Origin: Sporichthya brevicatena
GTDB taxonomy: Bacteria; Actinomycetota; Actinomycetes; Sporichthyales; Sporichthyaceae
NCBI RefSeq assembly: GCF_039525035.1
Contig: NZ_BAAAHE010000004.1
Span: 147,482-192,557, forward strand
DNA length: 45,076 bases
Reading direction: 5' to 3'
The notes beneath the pieces are model-generated. The model was given only the letters and a program-made list of their open reading frames with translations, searched no databases and had not been told where the DNA came from. This document shows positions 10,801-17,891 of the stretch, piece by piece; the first letter of the stretch is position 1; every line of letters starts with the position of its first letter. Made by a program: the position numbers and the translations under genes.

Positions 10801-12699
10801 GCGGGCGGCGAGGAACGCCTCCTCGAACAGCTCGCGCACCCCGGCGGTCGGCTTCGCGAGGGCGTTCGTCCGCAGGCCGAAGTCGTAGATCCACGCCTCG
10901 CCGTCGGGGAGCTCGATGCGGTACGGCTGCTCGTCGATCACCTCGACGCCGAGGTGCTGCAGCACCGGCAGCATGTCCGAGAGCGAGAGGGCCGAGCCGC
11001 GGCGGTAGACCGAGAACCGGCGGTGCCCCTCCGGCAGGCCGCGGGGCTCGTACATCCGCACGCTGAGGCCGTCGTCGGGGGTCAGCGCCTCGATCCGGAT
11101 CAGGTCGTCGACCGCCGCGGTGGGGGAGTTCGACTCGCGGTACCCGGCGGGGAACGCGTCGCCGTAACGGGCCGTCAGCAGACCGGCCTTCGTCTCGTCG
11201 TAGCGCTCCTCCAGGGCGAGATGAAGGGCCTCGCGCCAGGTTCGCGTCGCGTCGACGAGCAGAGCCTCGACGCGGGCGGCGTCGATCGGCTTGCGTTCGT
11301 CCTTGGGCAGCGTCGGGTCGACGCGGACGACGAAGTGCAGCCGCGCGAGGACCGACTCCGTGACGCGCGAGGTGTACTCCAGGCTCACGCCGTCGAGCTC
11401 GCGGAGCAGGATCTCCTGGATCTTGAGGCGGTTCTCGGTGTTGTACCGGTCGCGCGGGAGGTAGACCAGCGCGGAGATGAACCGGCCGAACTCGTCGGAG
11501 CGCAGGAACAGCCGCAGCTGCTTGCGTTCCTTGAGGTGCAGGACCGCGAGCAGCACCTTGTACAGCTGCGGGGTCGGGGTCTGGAACAGCTCGTCGCGCG
11601 GGTAGGTCTCGATCGCCTCGAGCAGGTCCCGGCCCGAGTAGCTGTTGGGGATGAAGCCGGTCAGCTCGTAGAGCTCGTCGACCTTGCGGCGCAGGACCGG
11701 GATGCGCGCGACGTTCTCGGTGTACGCGGCGCGGCTGAACAGCCCGAGGAAGCGACGTTCGCCGACGACCTCGCCGTCGACGATCTTCTTCACGCCGATG
11801 TAGTCCAGGTAGCCCGGTCGGTGGACGGTCGAGCGGGTCGTCGACTTGGTGATGATCAACGGCCGTGAGTCACGCGCTCGGGCGCGGATCTCCGGCGGCA
11901 GGGCGTCGAAGGAGCTCGAACGCAGGACGTCCGAGCGCAGGATGCCGAGGCCGGTGCCGGGCACGCCGCGGAGCACGTCCTCCCCGTCCTCGTGCACCAG
12001 GTCGTACTCGCGGTAGCCGAGGAAGGTGAAGTGGTTGTCGGCGAGCCAGCGCATCAGCTCCCAGGCCTCGGCGATCTCCGGGTCGGTGTCGCGACCCGGC
12101 ATCCCCTCCTCGCCGATGAGGTCGTCGGCGGCGCGCAGGGCGGCCTCGCCCATCTTCTGCCAGTCCTCGACGGCGTCGCGGACGTCGCGCAGGACGCGGC
12201 GCAGCTCCGCCTCGATGCGCGCCATCTCCTCGGGCGTCACCTGGTCGATCTCCAGGTGCATCCACGACTCGGGGCAGCCGTCCTCCGGCAATGGTGCGGT
12301 CGAGTCGTGGCCGGGGGAGTCCTCGATGCCGCGCAGCGCGCCGGCGACGTCGCGGCGGACGACGACCTGCGGGTGGACGACGAGGTCGATGTCGCGGTCG
12401 GCCTGGGTCAGCGCGGCGGTCACCGAGTCGACGAGGAACGGCATGTCGTCGGTGACGATCTCGACGACGGTCCGCCCGGCCGCGGACCAGCCGTCGGTCT
12501 CCGGCGTCGGGGTGTAGACCCGCACCTTGACCGTGCCCTGGGGCCGGTTGGCGGCGAGCGCGAGGTGGGCGCGGACGGCCCCGTCGAGGTCGGCCTGGGG
12601 CCGCTCGCTGATCTCCGACGCCATGACGTGGCGGTAGTAGGTCCGCGTCAGGCGGGCGAAGTCCTCGGCGGTGAGGGCCGGCATCGTCGGGGTGCTCAT
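7840..12699 (-). CDS. gdh: NAD-specific glutamate dehydrogenase (large, GDH-180 type)
   Basis: A 1619-residue cytoplasmic enzyme of the large NAD-dependent class, which deaminates glutamate to 2-oxoglutarate and ammonia. The size matches the actinobacterial members (about 1600 residues). The N-terminal half carries the ACT-like regulatory regions. The catalytic core shows GGLRWSDRREDFRTEILGL, the lysine-bearing VIVPVGAKGGFVVKR and the Rossmann segment VGIGDMSGDVFGNGMLLS. The open frame extends upstream to 13107 over the dioxygenase gene, but the true start is ATG 12699 (MSTPTMPAL), just 10 nt after the dioxygenase stop; its ribosome site is weak, which suggests coupling. With pruA and tryptophan dioxygenase nearby, the context is amino-acid catabolism. 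Confidence 0.93.
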   Translation of the reverse strand: MSTPTMPALTAEDFARLTRTYYRHVMASEISERPQADLDGAVRAHLALAANRPQGTVKVRVYTPTPETDGWSAAGRTVVEIVTDDMPFLVDSVTAALTQADRDIDLVVHPQVVVRRDVAGALRGIEDSPGHDSTAPLPEDGCPESWMHLEIDQVTPEEMARIEAELRRVLRDVRDAVEDWQKMGEAALRAADDLIGEEGMPGRDTDPEIAEAWELMRWLADNHFTFLGYREYDLVHEDGEDVLRGVPGTGLGILRSDVLRSSSFDALPPEIRARARDSRPLIITKSTTRSTVHRPGYLDYIGVKKIVDGEVVGERRFLGLFSRAAYTENVARIPVLRRKVDELYELTGFIPNSYSGRDLLEAIETYPRDELFQTPTPQLYKVLLAVLHLKERKQLRLFLRSDEFGRFISALVYLPRDRYNTENRLKIQEILLRELDGVSLEYTSRVTESVLARLHFVVRVDPTLPKDERKPIDAARVEALLVDATRTWREALHLALEERYDETKAGLLTARYGDAFPAGYRESNSPTAAVDDLIRIEALTPDDGLSVRMYEPRGLPEGHRRFSVYRRGSALSLSDMLPVLQHLGVEVIDEQPYRIELPDGEAWIYDFGLRTNALAKPTAGVRELFEEAFLAARDGRAESDNFQQLVLTAGLTWRQVAVLRAYAKYLRQTNTTFGYEYLEQVVTANCAIARTLALLFEARFDPKLGAADAPERVELCQALTTDITDALDHVASLDADRILRAFLAMIQATLRTNYWVPPRGDEARQALAFKLDPHRCPDLPAPLPMFEIWVYAPFVEGVHLRFGPVARGGLRWSDRREDFRTEILGLVKAQMVKNTVIVPVGAKGGFVVKRPPAPSGSPDTDRDAFAAEGVACYRAFIGGMLDVTDNLVSGQIVPAAGVVRHDPDDAYLVVAADKGTAKFSDIANEISVAREFWLGDAFASGGSVGYDHKAMGITARGAWESVKRHFRERGIDCQNEDFTCVGIGDMSGDVFGNGMLLSRHIRLVAAFDHRHIFLDPNPDAATSYAERERLFALPRSSWADYDASLISEGGGVHPRTAKSIPITPQVRTLLGLGEDVTAMTPNDLLRAILLAEVDLLWNGGIGTYVKASTETHAEVGDKANDAIRVDGADLRARAVGEGGNLGFTQRGRIEYALHGVGGAGGRINTDAIDNSAGVDTSDHEVNIKILLDSLVAGGSLPRDERDSLMASMTDEVAALVLQDNYAQNIALANALAQAPQLLHAHARLIRTMEGAGVLDRALEFLPTEKEIAAREAEGRGLTAPELAVLLAYTKIVLNSALLSSDLPESAALQPVAVNYFPVPLRQRFAAEIAAHPLRREILTTAVVNDLVNDAGITFLQRLSEETAAPAVDIARAYLVARDAFDLEPFREDVAALDNQIPADVQTRMRLQARRLAERATRWLLAKRRSPLDIDAEVEFFSAGVTEVLAMVPKMVRGTDADALAAERDSLVAAGVPHDLAERSAAMDLAFAALDIVEVSRTSGFSRADVAEVYFLLADELAISKLLAAINALPRDDRWKATARASVREDLFAAHAALTADVLSTGGSTATPRQHYAAWRAEAGEVVDRAMKVFSEITAAEALDLAMASVAMRSFRSLLASPRG

Positions 12700-12709
12700 C
12701 GGTGCTCGT

Positions 12710-13600
12710 TCATAAGTGATCTCGCAGCTCCCACAGCAAGGGGTAGTACCGCAACGGCAGGCGGCCGCGCAGGTACGGGCCGCCGGACGAGCCGCCGGTC
12801 CCGGACTTCGTGCCGATCTGCCGTTCGACCATGACGACATGGCGCGAGCGCCACAGCCAGGCGTTGGCGTCGTGCTCGACGAGGGCCTCGGCCAGGTCCC
12901 AGGCGTCGCCGTGGGTGTCCCGGTCCCGGGCGACGGTGAGCAGGCTCGCGGTGATCGCCTCGTCGGAGTCGGTCGCGAGGCCGCGGCCACGGAGCAGGTG
13001 CAGGAACGCGTCCCACAGGGTGGGCTCGGTGAGCCGGCGTTCGAGACGCGCCCGCTCGGCGTCAGTGAGCGCGGTGAAGCGCGCGAGGAAGTCGGGGTCC
13101 TTCGCACCGGAGAGGAATTCGACCTCCCGGAACTGGACCGACTGGAACCCGCTCGCCGGAGCGAGCCGCGACCGGAAGGCGAGGAAGTCCTGCGGGGTCA
13201 TCGTCTCGAGGACCTCGACCTGCCCCACCAGCACCCGCTCGATCGAGTGCACGCGGCTGAGCAGGGCCCGGGCCTGCCAGGCCCGCCCGTCGAACATGGC
13301 GGCCCGGACCGCTTCCAATTCGTGGAGCAACTGCTGGAACCACAGCTCGTAGACCTGGTGGATCGTGATGAACAGCAGCTCGTCGTGCGCCGGCGGCTCC
13401 GACGCGGGCCGCTGCTGGTTCAGGAGCTCGGGCAGCCGCAGGTACGACCCGTAGGTGAGCCGGGCCCCCTCCTCGCCGAAGGACCGACCCTCCGACGCGC
13501 GCGACGCTGCGCTGGTCACGAGGCCGACCATAGCGTCGCCGCCCGCCCCCGGGTCGAAAGCGCGGCCAGACGGCCGAACGGGTGAGAACGACTCGGACAT
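12710..13600 (-). CDS. kynA: tryptophan 2,3-dioxygenase
   Basis: A heme enzyme opening the indole ring of L-tryptophan to N-formylkynurenine, the first step of the kynurenine pathway. Signatures are LTYGSYLRLPELLNQQ, the substrate-pocket helix FITIHQVYELWFQQLLHE, the region HVVMVERQIGTKSG and the glycine-rich GTGGSSG loop that closes over tryptophan. The start is uncertain: ATG 13600 is used here (296 residues); GTG 13630 and ATG 13531 are in frame and none has a good ribosome site. The conserved domain begins only at about residue 47. No kynureninase or formamidase gene is adjacent; the partner gene is glutamate dehydrogenase, 10 nt downstream. Confidence 0.92.
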   Translation of the reverse strand: MSESFSPVRPSGRAFDPGAGGDAMVGLVTSAASRASEGRSFGEEGARLTYGSYLRLPELLNQQRPASEPPAHDELLFITIHQVYELWFQQLLHELEAVRAAMFDGRAWQARALLSRVHSIERVLVGQVEVLETMTPQDFLAFRSRLAPASGFQSVQFREVEFLSGAKDPDFLARFTALTDAERARLERRLTEPTLWDAFLHLLRGRGLATDSDEAITASLLTVARDRDTHGDAWDLAEALVEHDANAWLWRSRHVVMVERQIGTKSGTGGSSGGPYLRGRLPLRYYPLLWELRDHL

Positions 13601-13686
13601 TCGGGTTGATCTCGTCGTTCGGGCTTCCACTGAGCGTGATTCAGCTCATGATCAGTCCCACTCACTCACACGTCACGGGGTTCGTC

Positions 13687-14722
13687 ATGACGCATGTCCG
13701 TCGCCGGCTTACCGCCGCCACCGCTCTCACGGTGCTCACCGCCGGGGTGGTCCTGGCTCATTCCGCCGGCGCGGCCGAGACCCTCGACCAACAGCAACTG
13801 CTGACGGACGGGGTCCCCGCCTCAATTGGACTGGTCGGCTCGGGTGCCACGATCATCTCCGCGCAGACCGTGACGCCGGCTGTGAGCGGCGGGCTGGTCC
13901 GGGTCGAGTTGTTCCTCGGAGGCCAGGCCCCCAACAACGACCCGGTCAAGCTGGAGGTCCGGCCCGTCGGCGCGGACGGCAAGCCGGGAGCGGGGGTACT
14001 CGCGACGGCCGTGCTGCCGGCGGACTCGGTACCTGCGACGGGGGACCCGAGCGCGTTCGTCTCGATCTCCTTTCCGGCACCGGCCCTGCTCGTCGCCGAA
14101 ACCCCGTACGCCCTGGTGGCCTCGAGCGAGGGCGGGAGCGCGTACGCAGTGGGTCAATCGCCGAACTCCACGGCCTACGCCCGCGGTCAGGGATGGTGGT
14201 CTGAGCCTTCCGCTCCGACGACCTGGTTTCCGCTGTCCGGGGACTGGGCGTTCAAGACCTACGTCGACCCGTCGGTGCACCCCGACCCCGACCCCGGCCC
14301 CGACGCCGGCCCCGACGCCGGCCCCGACGCCGGCCCCGACGCCGAAGCCGCCGCCGAAGCCGGTGCTCAAGGCGAACTGCGACTTCTCGGGTTCGTCGAA
14401 GAAGTTCAACGTGATCAGGGGCACGAACGGCAACGACCTCCTGGTGGGGACGAAGGGCCGTGACCTGATCTACGGCTACGGCGGGAACGACAAGATCCGG
14501 GGTCGCGGAGGCGACGACATCCTCTGCGGCGGGTCCGGGAACGACGACATCGCCGGCGGCGGGGGCAACGACAAGATCTCCGGCGGTCCGGGGAAGGACA
14601 CGTTGCTCGGCAACAAGGGCGACGACGTCCTCCGGGGGAACGGGGGTCGTGACCACCTCCGCGGCGGTCCGGGCCGGGACACCGTCAACGGCGGTCCGGG
14701 CAAGGACGACGAGCGCTCATGA
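13687..14722 (+). pseudogene. RTX-array protein, copy 1, split by a +1 frameshift
   Basis: The first of four tandem paralogues. From ATG 13687 the frame encodes a signal peptide (cleavage near SAGAAE), the beta-sandwich-like domain shared with the other copies (VRVELFLGG, LEVRPVG, PGAGVLATAVLP) and TYVDPSVHP. It then enters a C-rich linker, where it goes out of phase and stops at 14463. The missing half (linker TPAPTP repeats, NCDFSGSSKKFNVIRGTNGN and about eleven RTX nonapeptides, ending GGPGKDDERS) lies in the next frame and ends at 14722. Removing one C from the run at 14280-14283 restores one 344-residue protein aligned throughout with copy 4. It is a recent pseudogene, a sequencing error or a frameshifting switch. 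Confidence 0.8.
14290..14343 (+). repeat. 12-bp tandem repeat in the linker of RTX copy 1
   Basis: About 4.5 copies of a 12-nt unit (GACGCCGGCCCC, first copy variant) lie just after the frameshift site. In the RTX frame they encode a Thr-Pro-Ala-Pro linker; in the upstream frame, Pro-Asp-Ala-Gly. Confidence 0.9.
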
Positions 14723-14769
14723 GCACCACCGATTTGACCCGGCGGTCCGCCGGCCGTCCTGGGAGACAC

Positions 14770-15720
14770 ATGAACGTTCGCCGTGTCGCCGGCTCCGTGT
14801 GCACCCTCGCCCTGATCTCGACGGCCGGAGTGGTCGTGACCCAGTCCGCCGGGGCGGCCGAGGCCCTCGACCAGCAACAGTCGGTCGCCGGCTCCACCGA
14901 CCTCGTGGACGCGGACAACTCGTTCGCCCAGACCTTCACCGCCGGCCGGACCGGCCCGCTGACCCGGGTGGACCTGCGCCTGTTCCGGGCCGAGGAGACC
15001 TCCGACCCGTTGACGGTCGAGATCCGCAACGCGTCGGCCGCGGGCCCCGGCTCGACCGTGCTCGCGACGGCCGTTGTTCCGGCGGGGTCCGTGTCCGCCG
15101 ACGAGGTCGGCACGGAGACGGTCACGTTCGCGGCGCCGGCCTCCGTCACCGCGGGATCGACGTACGCCCTGGCCGTCCACACCAACGGTTCGGCCCAACA
15201 GTTCTGGGTGGGGACCTCCGCCACCAACACCTACGCGGCTGGGGATGCCTGGTTCGCCCCGACGTCGCCGCCCAGCGGTCCCTGGGCGAGCCAGTCCTAC
15301 GACCTGACCTTCGCGACCTACGTGGACGGGCCGCTCGGGCCCAAGCCCACCCCCGCCCCGAAGCCGAAGCTGAAGGCGGAGTGCTCCTTCACGATCTCGG
15401 CGAAGGAGCGCAAGAAGTACAACGTGATCAAGGGGACGAACGGCGACGACCGCATCGTCGGGACGATCCGCGGCGGCGGGGGCAACGACATCATCTGCGG
15501 CGGCGCGGGTGCCGACCAGATCTACGGCGGCGGCGGGAACGACAAGATCTCCGGCGGCCCCGGCACGGACCTGGTCGTCGGCAACAAGGGCAACGACGTC
15601 CTGCGCGGCGACAAGGCCAACGACGTCCTCAAGGGCGGGGCCGGGAACGACGTCCTGCGGGGCGGTGCCGGCCACGACATCGTCCAGGGCGGCTCGGGCC
15701 GGGACGACGAACGTCAGTGA
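14770..15720 (+). CDS. secreted RTX-array protein, copy 2
   Basis: A 316-residue exported protein. MNVRRVAGS begins a Sec signal with cleavage near SAGAAEA. The domain at about residues 35-195 contains FTAGRTGPLTRVDLRLF, LTVEIRN and STYALAVHTNG, a predicted all-beta sandwich like choice-of-anchor or carbohydrate-binding-type domains. A KPTPAPKPK linker and the C-terminal RTX repeats (GGxGxDxxx) follow and should bind calcium outside the cell. ATG 14719 overlaps the previous stop (ATGA), but ATG 14770 has a GGGAG ribosome site and aligns with copy 3, so I use it. The mature part has exactly two cysteines (ECSF and IICGG). Relative to its paralogues it lacks 14 residues at the start of the repeat array. 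Confidence 0.85.
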   Translation: MNVRRVAGSVCTLALISTAGVVVTQSAGAAEALDQQQSVAGSTDLVDADNSFAQTFTAGRTGPLTRVDLRLFRAEETSDPLTVEIRNASAAGPGSTVLATAVVPAGSVSADEVGTETVTFAAPASVTAGSTYALAVHTNGSAQQFWVGTSATNTYAAGDAWFAPTSPPSGPWASQSYDLTFATYVDGPLGPKPTPAPKPKLKAECSFTISAKERKKYNVIKGTNGDDRIVGTIRGGGGNDIICGGAGADQIYGGGGNDKISGGPGTDLVVGNKGNDVLRGDKANDVLKGGAGNDVLRGGAGHDIVQGGSGRDDERQ

Positions 15721-15777
15721 CCATCACGATTCGCATGCGCCGGAGTCGGTCCGGCGGCAACTCTCTGGGGGAAACCG

Positions 15778-16719
15778 ATGAACGTTCGCCGCACCGTCGG
15801 CGCCGCGTGCGCCGCTGTTGTGCTGGCCGGAGCCGGGGTCTCGATGTCCTCGTCCGCGAACGCGGTCGACACCGTCGACCAGAAGCAGAAGGACGAGGAC
15901 CAGACGTACGCCGTCGACGACGACTCGTCATGGGCGCAGGTCTTCACCGCCGGCAGGAGCGGCCCGCTGCGGCGCGTGGACCTGGCGCTCACTCGTGACA
16001 GCGGGGCGACCAAGCCGCTCCACGTGGAGATCCGCAACACCGTGGGCGGTGTGCCGGGCGCGACGGTCCTGGCCAAGACCACGAAGGCGGCGTCGTCGAT
16101 TCCCCTCAACGACAAGGGCTTCCTGCAGTTCACCTTCGCGACGCCGCCCGCGATCACGGCGGGAACCCAGTACGCGATCGTGGTGCACACGAACGGCGTC
16201 AAGGGGCAGTACGCCCTGACGATGTCCGACTACGACAAGTACCACCGCGGGTCGGCGTGGGCCACGCTGGCCTCACCTCCCGACGACGACTGGACGCAGC
16301 AGGGGATCGACTTCGCGTTCATCACCTACCTGGACATCCCGCCGAAGCCGGTGAACCACAAGCAGGACAAGAAGTGCGACTTCAAGGGCAAGGCGAAGAA
16401 GTACAACGTCATCAAGGGGACCAACGCCGATGACGTGCTGATCGGCACCAAGGGTCCGGACCTGATCTTCGGCTACGGCGGGAACGACGTGATTCGCGGT
16501 CGCGGCGGCAACGACGTGCTCTGCGGCGGCGCCGGGAACGACGAACTCTTCGGTGGGGGCGGGAACGACACGATCTACGGCGGCCCGGGCATGGACCTGC
16601 TCCGCGGGGACAAGGGCAACGACGTCCTCTACGGCAACTCCGGCCCGGACCTCCTGATCGGCGGAGCCGGTAAGGACGTCCTCAAGGGTGGCGCCGGCAA
16701 GGACGACGAGCGCCAGTGA
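15778..16719 (+). CDS. secreted RTX-array protein, copy 3
   Basis: A 313-residue paralogue with the same order: signal peptide (MNVRRTVGAACAAVV, cleavage near SANAVD), beta-rich domain (FTAGRSGPLRRVDLAL, LHVEIRN, AGTQYAIVVHTNG), short linker (IPPKPVNHKQDKK, less Pro-rich than the others) and about eleven RTX nonapeptides from GTNADDVLIGT onward. ATG 15778 follows a GGGGGAAA ribosome site. Two cysteines remain in the mature protein (KCDF and VLCGG). It ends DDERQ like copy 2, whereas copies 1 and 4 end DDERS. Role unknown; calcium-stabilised surface or matrix protein is the inference. There is no type I secretion gene here and the Sec signal makes one unnecessary. Confidence 0.86.
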   Translation: MNVRRTVGAACAAVVLAGAGVSMSSSANAVDTVDQKQKDEDQTYAVDDDSSWAQVFTAGRSGPLRRVDLALTRDSGATKPLHVEIRNTVGGVPGATVLAKTTKAASSIPLNDKGFLQFTFATPPAITAGTQYAIVVHTNGVKGQYALTMSDYDKYHRGSAWATLASPPDDDWTQQGIDFAFITYLDIPPKPVNHKQDKKCDFKGKAKKYNVIKGTNADDVLIGTKGPDLIFGYGGNDVIRGRGGNDVLCGGAGNDELFGGGGNDTIYGGPGMDLLRGDKGNDVLYGNSGPDLLIGGAGKDVLKGGAGKDDERQ

Positions 16720-17729
16720 TCGGGCGAGGATCGGTCGGCCCCCGCCGGACGCTGGGCGCGGCCTGCGCCGTCGGGTTGTTGGCCGCCGGCGGACTGACGC
16801 TGAGTCAGTCCGCCGGCGCCGCCGACGCCGTGGACCAGCAGCAGACGAGCCAGACCTTCGCGCAGGGCGTGCAGGAGAACTACGCCGCCGCCCAGGTCTT
16901 CACGGCCGGGCGCAGCGGACCTCTCGTTCGGGTCGAGCTGAAGCTCGCCCGGACCCCGGAGGACCCCGGGACGCTCACGGTGGAACTCCGGAACGCGCCC
17001 GCCGGCCAGGTGGGCGACTCCGTCCTCGCGAGCACGCAGGTCGCGGCCGCGGACCTGCCGCTGGCCGAGATCTTCAACCCGCCGTCCGTCTTCGTCCCGG
17101 TGAACTTCCCGGTGGCGCCGACCATCTCGGCGGGGACCCAGTACGCCGTCGTCGCCCGCGCCGCGGCGGGCGCCGGGTCGTACTTCGCCGGCCGAACCCT
17201 CGCCGACGCGTACCCCGGGGGCCAGGCGTTCGAAACCGCGGGAGAGGGGACTCCCTGGAGCGCGGTCGGCGACGAAGGCGACTACGCCTTCCGGACCTGG
17301 GTCTTGACCCCCGACCCCACTCCGACCCCGAAGCCGACGCCGAAGCCGACGCCCAAGCCGAAGCTCGAGGCGAAGTGCGACTTCGCGCTGTCGTCGAAGG
17401 CGGCGCGCAAGTACAACGTGCTCAAGGGCACCAACGGCAACGACGTCCTGATCGGGACCAAGGGGCCGGACCTGATCTACGGCTACGGCGGGAACGACAA
17501 GATCCGCGGCCGGGGTGGCAACGACATCCTCTGCGGCGGAGCCGGCAACGACGACCTCGCCGGGGGTGGGGGCGACGACAAGATCTCCGGCGGTCCGGGC
17601 CAGGACAAGCTCGCCGGCAACAAGGGCAACGACGTCCTGCACGGCAACGGTGGTCGCGACCACCTCCGCGGCGGTCCGGGCCGGGACACCGTCAACGGCG
17701 GCCCCGGCAAGGACGACGAGCGGTCCTGA
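16716..17729 (+). CDS. secreted RTX-array protein, copy 4
   Basis: A 337-residue paralogue, starting at GTG 16716 and overlapping the copy 3 stop by 4 nt (GTGA), so translationally coupled. The signal peptide is cleaved near SAGAADA. The beta-rich domain contains FTAGRSGPLVRVELKLA, LTVELRN and AGTQYAVVARAA. The linker is a PKPTPKPTPKPK repeat and the RTX array has about eleven nonapeptides. The two mature cysteines are KCDF and ILCGG. The last 25 residues are identical to copy 1, and the DNA there is nearly identical, suggesting recent duplication or gene conversion between the outer copies. It is the last gene of the array; a very large hairpin follows. Confidence 0.87.
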   Translation: MIGRGSVGPRRTLGAACAVGLLAAGGLTLSQSAGAADAVDQQQTSQTFAQGVQENYAAAQVFTAGRSGPLVRVELKLARTPEDPGTLTVELRNAPAGQVGDSVLASTQVAAADLPLAEIFNPPSVFVPVNFPVAPTISAGTQYAVVARAAAGAGSYFAGRTLADAYPGGQAFETAGEGTPWSAVGDEGDYAFRTWVLTPDPTPTPKPTPKPTPKPKLEAKCDFALSSKAARKYNVLKGTNGNDVLIGTKGPDLIYGYGGNDKIRGRGGNDILCGGAGNDDLAGGGGDDKISGGPGQDKLAGNKGNDVLHGNGGRDHLRGGPGRDTVNGGPGKDDERS

Positions 17730-17730
17730 C

Positions 17731-17816
17731 CCCCACTGAGCGACCGGGTTGAAACTCATGAGGCGTCCCCGCACCGCGGGGACGCCTCAGTTCTTTCAAC
17801 CCGGTCGCTCACTGGG
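17731..17816. terminator. very large nested hairpin terminator after the RTX array
   Basis: The outer stem has 18 perfect pairs (TGAGCGACCGGGTTGAAA at 17737-17754 with 17794-17811), extended past one C-C mismatch by five more (CCCCA/TGGGG). Inside, separated by 5-nt loops on both sides, is a 13-bp perfect stem (GAGGCGTCCCCGC at 17760-17772 with 17776-17788) with a 3-nt loop. That makes about 36 base pairs in 86 nt. Confidence 0.85.
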
Positions 17817-17891
17817 GCCCTCGGGCCCCTGTCGCCGACCCTCCTTGATGCTCCACACTTCGGATCCACCAAGCAGCCCAGCGCCTCCCGC

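Noticed and set aside
12700-13107. Upstream extension of the glutamate dehydrogenase frame
   Set aside because: In-frame codons over the tryptophan dioxygenase gene are a shadow; the conserved protein begins at ATG 12699.
14719-14769. ATG 14719 as the start of RTX copy 2
   Set aside because: It would add 17 residues before the signal peptide; ATG 14770 has a ribosome site and matches copy 3.
13687-17729. Type I secretion system for the RTX proteins
   Set aside because: No ABC exporter or membrane-fusion gene is present and each protein has a Sec signal peptide.
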